From contig CAKSPW010000026.1 in assembly GCA_934486495.1 (NCBI GenBank), positions 1 through 26,218 of the forward strand: 26,218 bases of DNA. The letters are read 5' to 3'. The stretch comes from an uncultured Clostridia bacterium (GTDB taxonomy: Bacteria; Bacillota; Clostridia; UBA1381). This document shows, one piece after another, positions 24,734 to 26,218 of the stretch; the first letter of the stretch is position 1, and each line of letters begins with the position of its first letter. The notes beneath the pieces are model-generated. The model saw only the letters and a program-made list of their open reading frames with translations, was not told the DNA's origin and did no database searches. Both the position numbers and the translations under genes were made by a program.

Positions 24734-24913
24734 TCAATGCATCATATCCATTGCGGCGTCAATCATGCCGCCGATGCTTTTGAATATACCCTCGGTTTTC
24801 TTATGAAGCTTGTGACGCTGTCTGTCACTGAGCGGATCGGCAAAAAGTATACCGGCCGCACCGAGAGCCATTCCGACTGCAAGTCCCTTGCCGAAACTCA
24901 TATAGTTACCCAT
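24734..24913 (-). CDS. Small YtxH-like protein, 59 residues
   Basis: The reading frame codes for 59 residues: a start MGNYMSFGKG, a Gly/Ala-rich hydrophobic stretch (about 8-25, LAVGMALGAAGILFA), a basic charged part (DRQRHKLHKK, about 30-39) and an amphipathic end with GGMIDAAMDMM. A strong site AAAGGAGG lies 9 bases before the ATG, which makes it a real gene despite its size. The layout (short glycine-rich hydrophobic segment then a charged helix) resembles YtxH-type proteins, which are membrane-linked and of poorly known function; the assignment is by appearance only. It converges on spoIIR. No clear promoter is visible upstream. Confidence 0.75.
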   Translation of the reverse strand: MGNYMSFGKGLAVGMALGAAGILFADPLSDRQRHKLHKKTEGIFKSIGGMIDAAMDMMH

Positions 24914-25042
24914 TTTAATGTGCCTCCTTTCAGACGCATTTTGCGGTGTGCGGATGTTTATCCGTCCTGAATTTATTATTGCACATTAATTATTTTTAAA
25001 CCATACAATTTATAGAAATTTTTGTTGAAAAGAGTGAAAATT
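24914..25042. other. Divergent gap between the small gene and the DUF1015 gene
   Basis: AT-rich 129 bases with the ribosome-binding site of the minus-strand gene (24923-24930) and a short hairpin CGGAT/ATCCG (24952-24965). I could not pick a convincing promoter on either strand; candidates have poor spacing. Confidence 0.4.
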
Positions 25043-26218
25043 ATGGCTAAGATAAAGCCTTTTTACGGTTACAGATATAACACCGATATTGTTGAAAATT
25101 TAAGCGATGTTATGGCTCCGCCTTATGATTCTCTCTCTGACGAGCAGACGGACAGCTGTTATGATTTAAACCCGTATAATGCGGCACGTCTTATTTCGCA
25201 GCGTTCGTACGATACAGATGATGCACATAACAACTGCTACACACGCTCGAGAGATTATTTACAGTCGTGGATTGAAAACGGTGTGCTTGTAAAAGAAAAT
25301 GAAAAGGCGATTTATGTTTATGAACAGACAATTACGGTTAATCGCGAAAAATATTATAACAGAGGAATAATTGCGCTCCTTGAGCTTACGAATTATTCTG
25401 AGGGCATCGTTGTGCCGTGTGAGGATCCGAGTACTGACTCGAAAAACGATCGCTATCGCATGATAAGCGAAACGGAATCAAATAACAGCCTGATAAGCTG
25501 TATGTACACCGACGGCGATAAAAGACTGTCCGCAATGCTTACCGATATATCCGAAAAGGACGCAGATATGTCATTTACAACCGGCAGAGGTAATATTGAA
25601 AATAAGCTTTGGGCCGTTACGGATGAGAAGATAATAGCGCTTGCGGAAAGTGCGCTTGCGGATAAAAAAATGTTTATAGTTGACGGTCATAACAGATATG
25701 AGGCTTGTTATGAATATAAAATGCATAAAATGAAAGAAAAAGGCTATACGGGCAAGGAGTCTTTTAATTATGTGATGGCGCTCATTTCCGACTCTAAGGA
25801 GGACGGCAGAGTCCATTTGCCCGTTCACAGACTTTTGCATATGTCAAAGCCGGTAAACGAGGCGTATATTATAGCAGGACTTCAAGATAATTTTACGGTA
25901 GAGAAGATAATTGTCGATAAGCTCGATGACGATATGGCAAGCACTATAAAAAAACAAATATCAACGCAAAAAAGGCAAACGATATTTGCGCTTTATACCG
26001 GTTCGGATTATTTTTACCGATTTAAATTCAAGGGTGAAAATTATTTAAAAACAGTTTTGCCCGACGTATCCGAAGCGTACAGAAGTATTGACCTTGTTAT
26101 TTTAAACAAGCTTGTTTTTGAGGAGCAAATGAATATCAATCCCGAAAATGATGCGAGAATTGAGTACACAAGAAATGTGCGTGAGGCTATGAAAATTGTA
26201 GACGGCAGTGATAATTAC
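25043..26218 (+). CDS. DUF1015 family protein (partial, cut by window end)
   Basis: An uninterrupted frame of 392 codons runs off the window without a stop; full members have roughly 400-440 residues, so only the end is missing. Family marks: KPFYGYRYN at the start, MAPPYDSLSDEQ (24-35), NPYNAARLI, a QSWIENGVLV region and the conserved FIVDGHNRYEACYEYK at about residue 210-225. The DGHxR motif recalls ParB-like serine kinases such as SerK; a kinase role is only a possibility. Start ATG has a weak site (AGAGTG, 8 bases upstream). It is transcribed away from the small YtxH-like gene. In many genomes DUF1015 genes are near serine or 2-hydroxyacid metabolism genes; that cannot be checked here. 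Confidence 0.82.
   Translation, partial: MAKIKPFYGYRYNTDIVENLSDVMAPPYDSLSDEQTDSCYDLNPYNAARLISQRSYDTDDAHNNCYTRSRDYLQSWIENGVLVKENEKAIYVYEQTITVNREKYYNRGIIALLELTNYSEGIVVPCEDPSTDSKNDRYRMISETESNNSLISCMYTDGDKRLSAMLTDISEKDADMSFTTGRGNIENKLWAVTDEKIIALAESALADKKMFIVDGHNRYEACYEYKMHKMKEKGYTGKESFNYVMALISDSKEDGRVHLPVHRLLHMSKPVNEAYIIAGLQDNFTVEKIIVDKLDDDMASTIKKQISTQKRQTIFALYTGSDYFYRFKFKGENYLKTVLPDVSEAYRSIDLVILNKLVFEEQMNINPENDARIEYTRNVREAMKIVDGSDNY

Noticed and set aside
1..26218. Mobile elements, CRISPR, tRNA or rRNA genes, defence genes
   Set aside because: None of the expected repeats, cloverleaf-like motifs, transposase or nuclease motifs were seen; all long frames are accounted for by metabolic or sporulation genes.

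Overview
The window looks like chromosomal DNA from a spore-forming Firmicute of the class Clostridia. The reasons are the near-complete SpoIIR protein, purine-rich Shine-Dalgarno sites throughout, sigma-A promoters of the TTGACA-N17-TATAAT type with extended -10 (TG) elements, use of FabK and of an NAD-linked PyrK/PyrD pair, and the gene orders. The species cannot be named from this sequence. I see no insertion sequence, phage gene, CRISPR array, tRNA or rRNA; the region is mostly core metabolism.

Layout. (1) 44-2023 (+): a 659-residue protein resembling glycoside hydrolases of the beta-galactosidase type, closed by a strong bidirectional terminator. (2) 2074-3857 (-): a translationally coupled pair, a radical SAM protein (YhcC type) followed by a patatin-like phospholipase, with a good promoter. 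(3) 4092-5309 (+): tyrS, divergent from that pair, with its own near-consensus promoter. (4) 5310-5634: a 325-base gene-free stretch holding the tyrS terminator, the pyr promoter and a leader that reads as a PyrR-type attenuator. (5) 5635-13556 (+): pyrimidine operon pyrC-carA-carB-pyrK-pyrD-pyrF, covering carbamoyl phosphate, dihydroorotate, orotate and OMP decarboxylation; pyrB, pyrE and pyrR are not in the window. (6) 13749-14813 (+): an aldose 1-epimerase with a TTG start and its own candidate promoter, 2 bases ahead of fabH. (7) 14816-23885 (+): complete type II fatty-acid synthesis and acetyl-CoA carboxylase operon fabH-acpP-fabK-fabD-fabG-fabF-accB-fabZ-accC-accD-accA, in the order known from streptococci but without a regulator gene. 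(8) 23979-24542 (+): spoIIR, with a plausible sigma-F promoter. (9) 24734-24913 (-): a 59-residue YtxH-like small protein. (10) 25043-26218 (+): a DUF1015 protein cut by the window end.

The gene functions are conventional. Most of what deserves a second look lies between genes: the PyrR attenuator with a computable antiterminator, hairpins on both sides of acpP plus a perfect inverted repeat before fabK, a hairpin whose loop contains the spoIIR promoter and whose 3' arm is the spoIIR ribosome-binding site, and a good promoter after spoIIR that points into an antisense region with a compact three-way-junction fold. I found no convincing new multi-gene system. Structures were folded by eye, so stem stabilities are not calculated.
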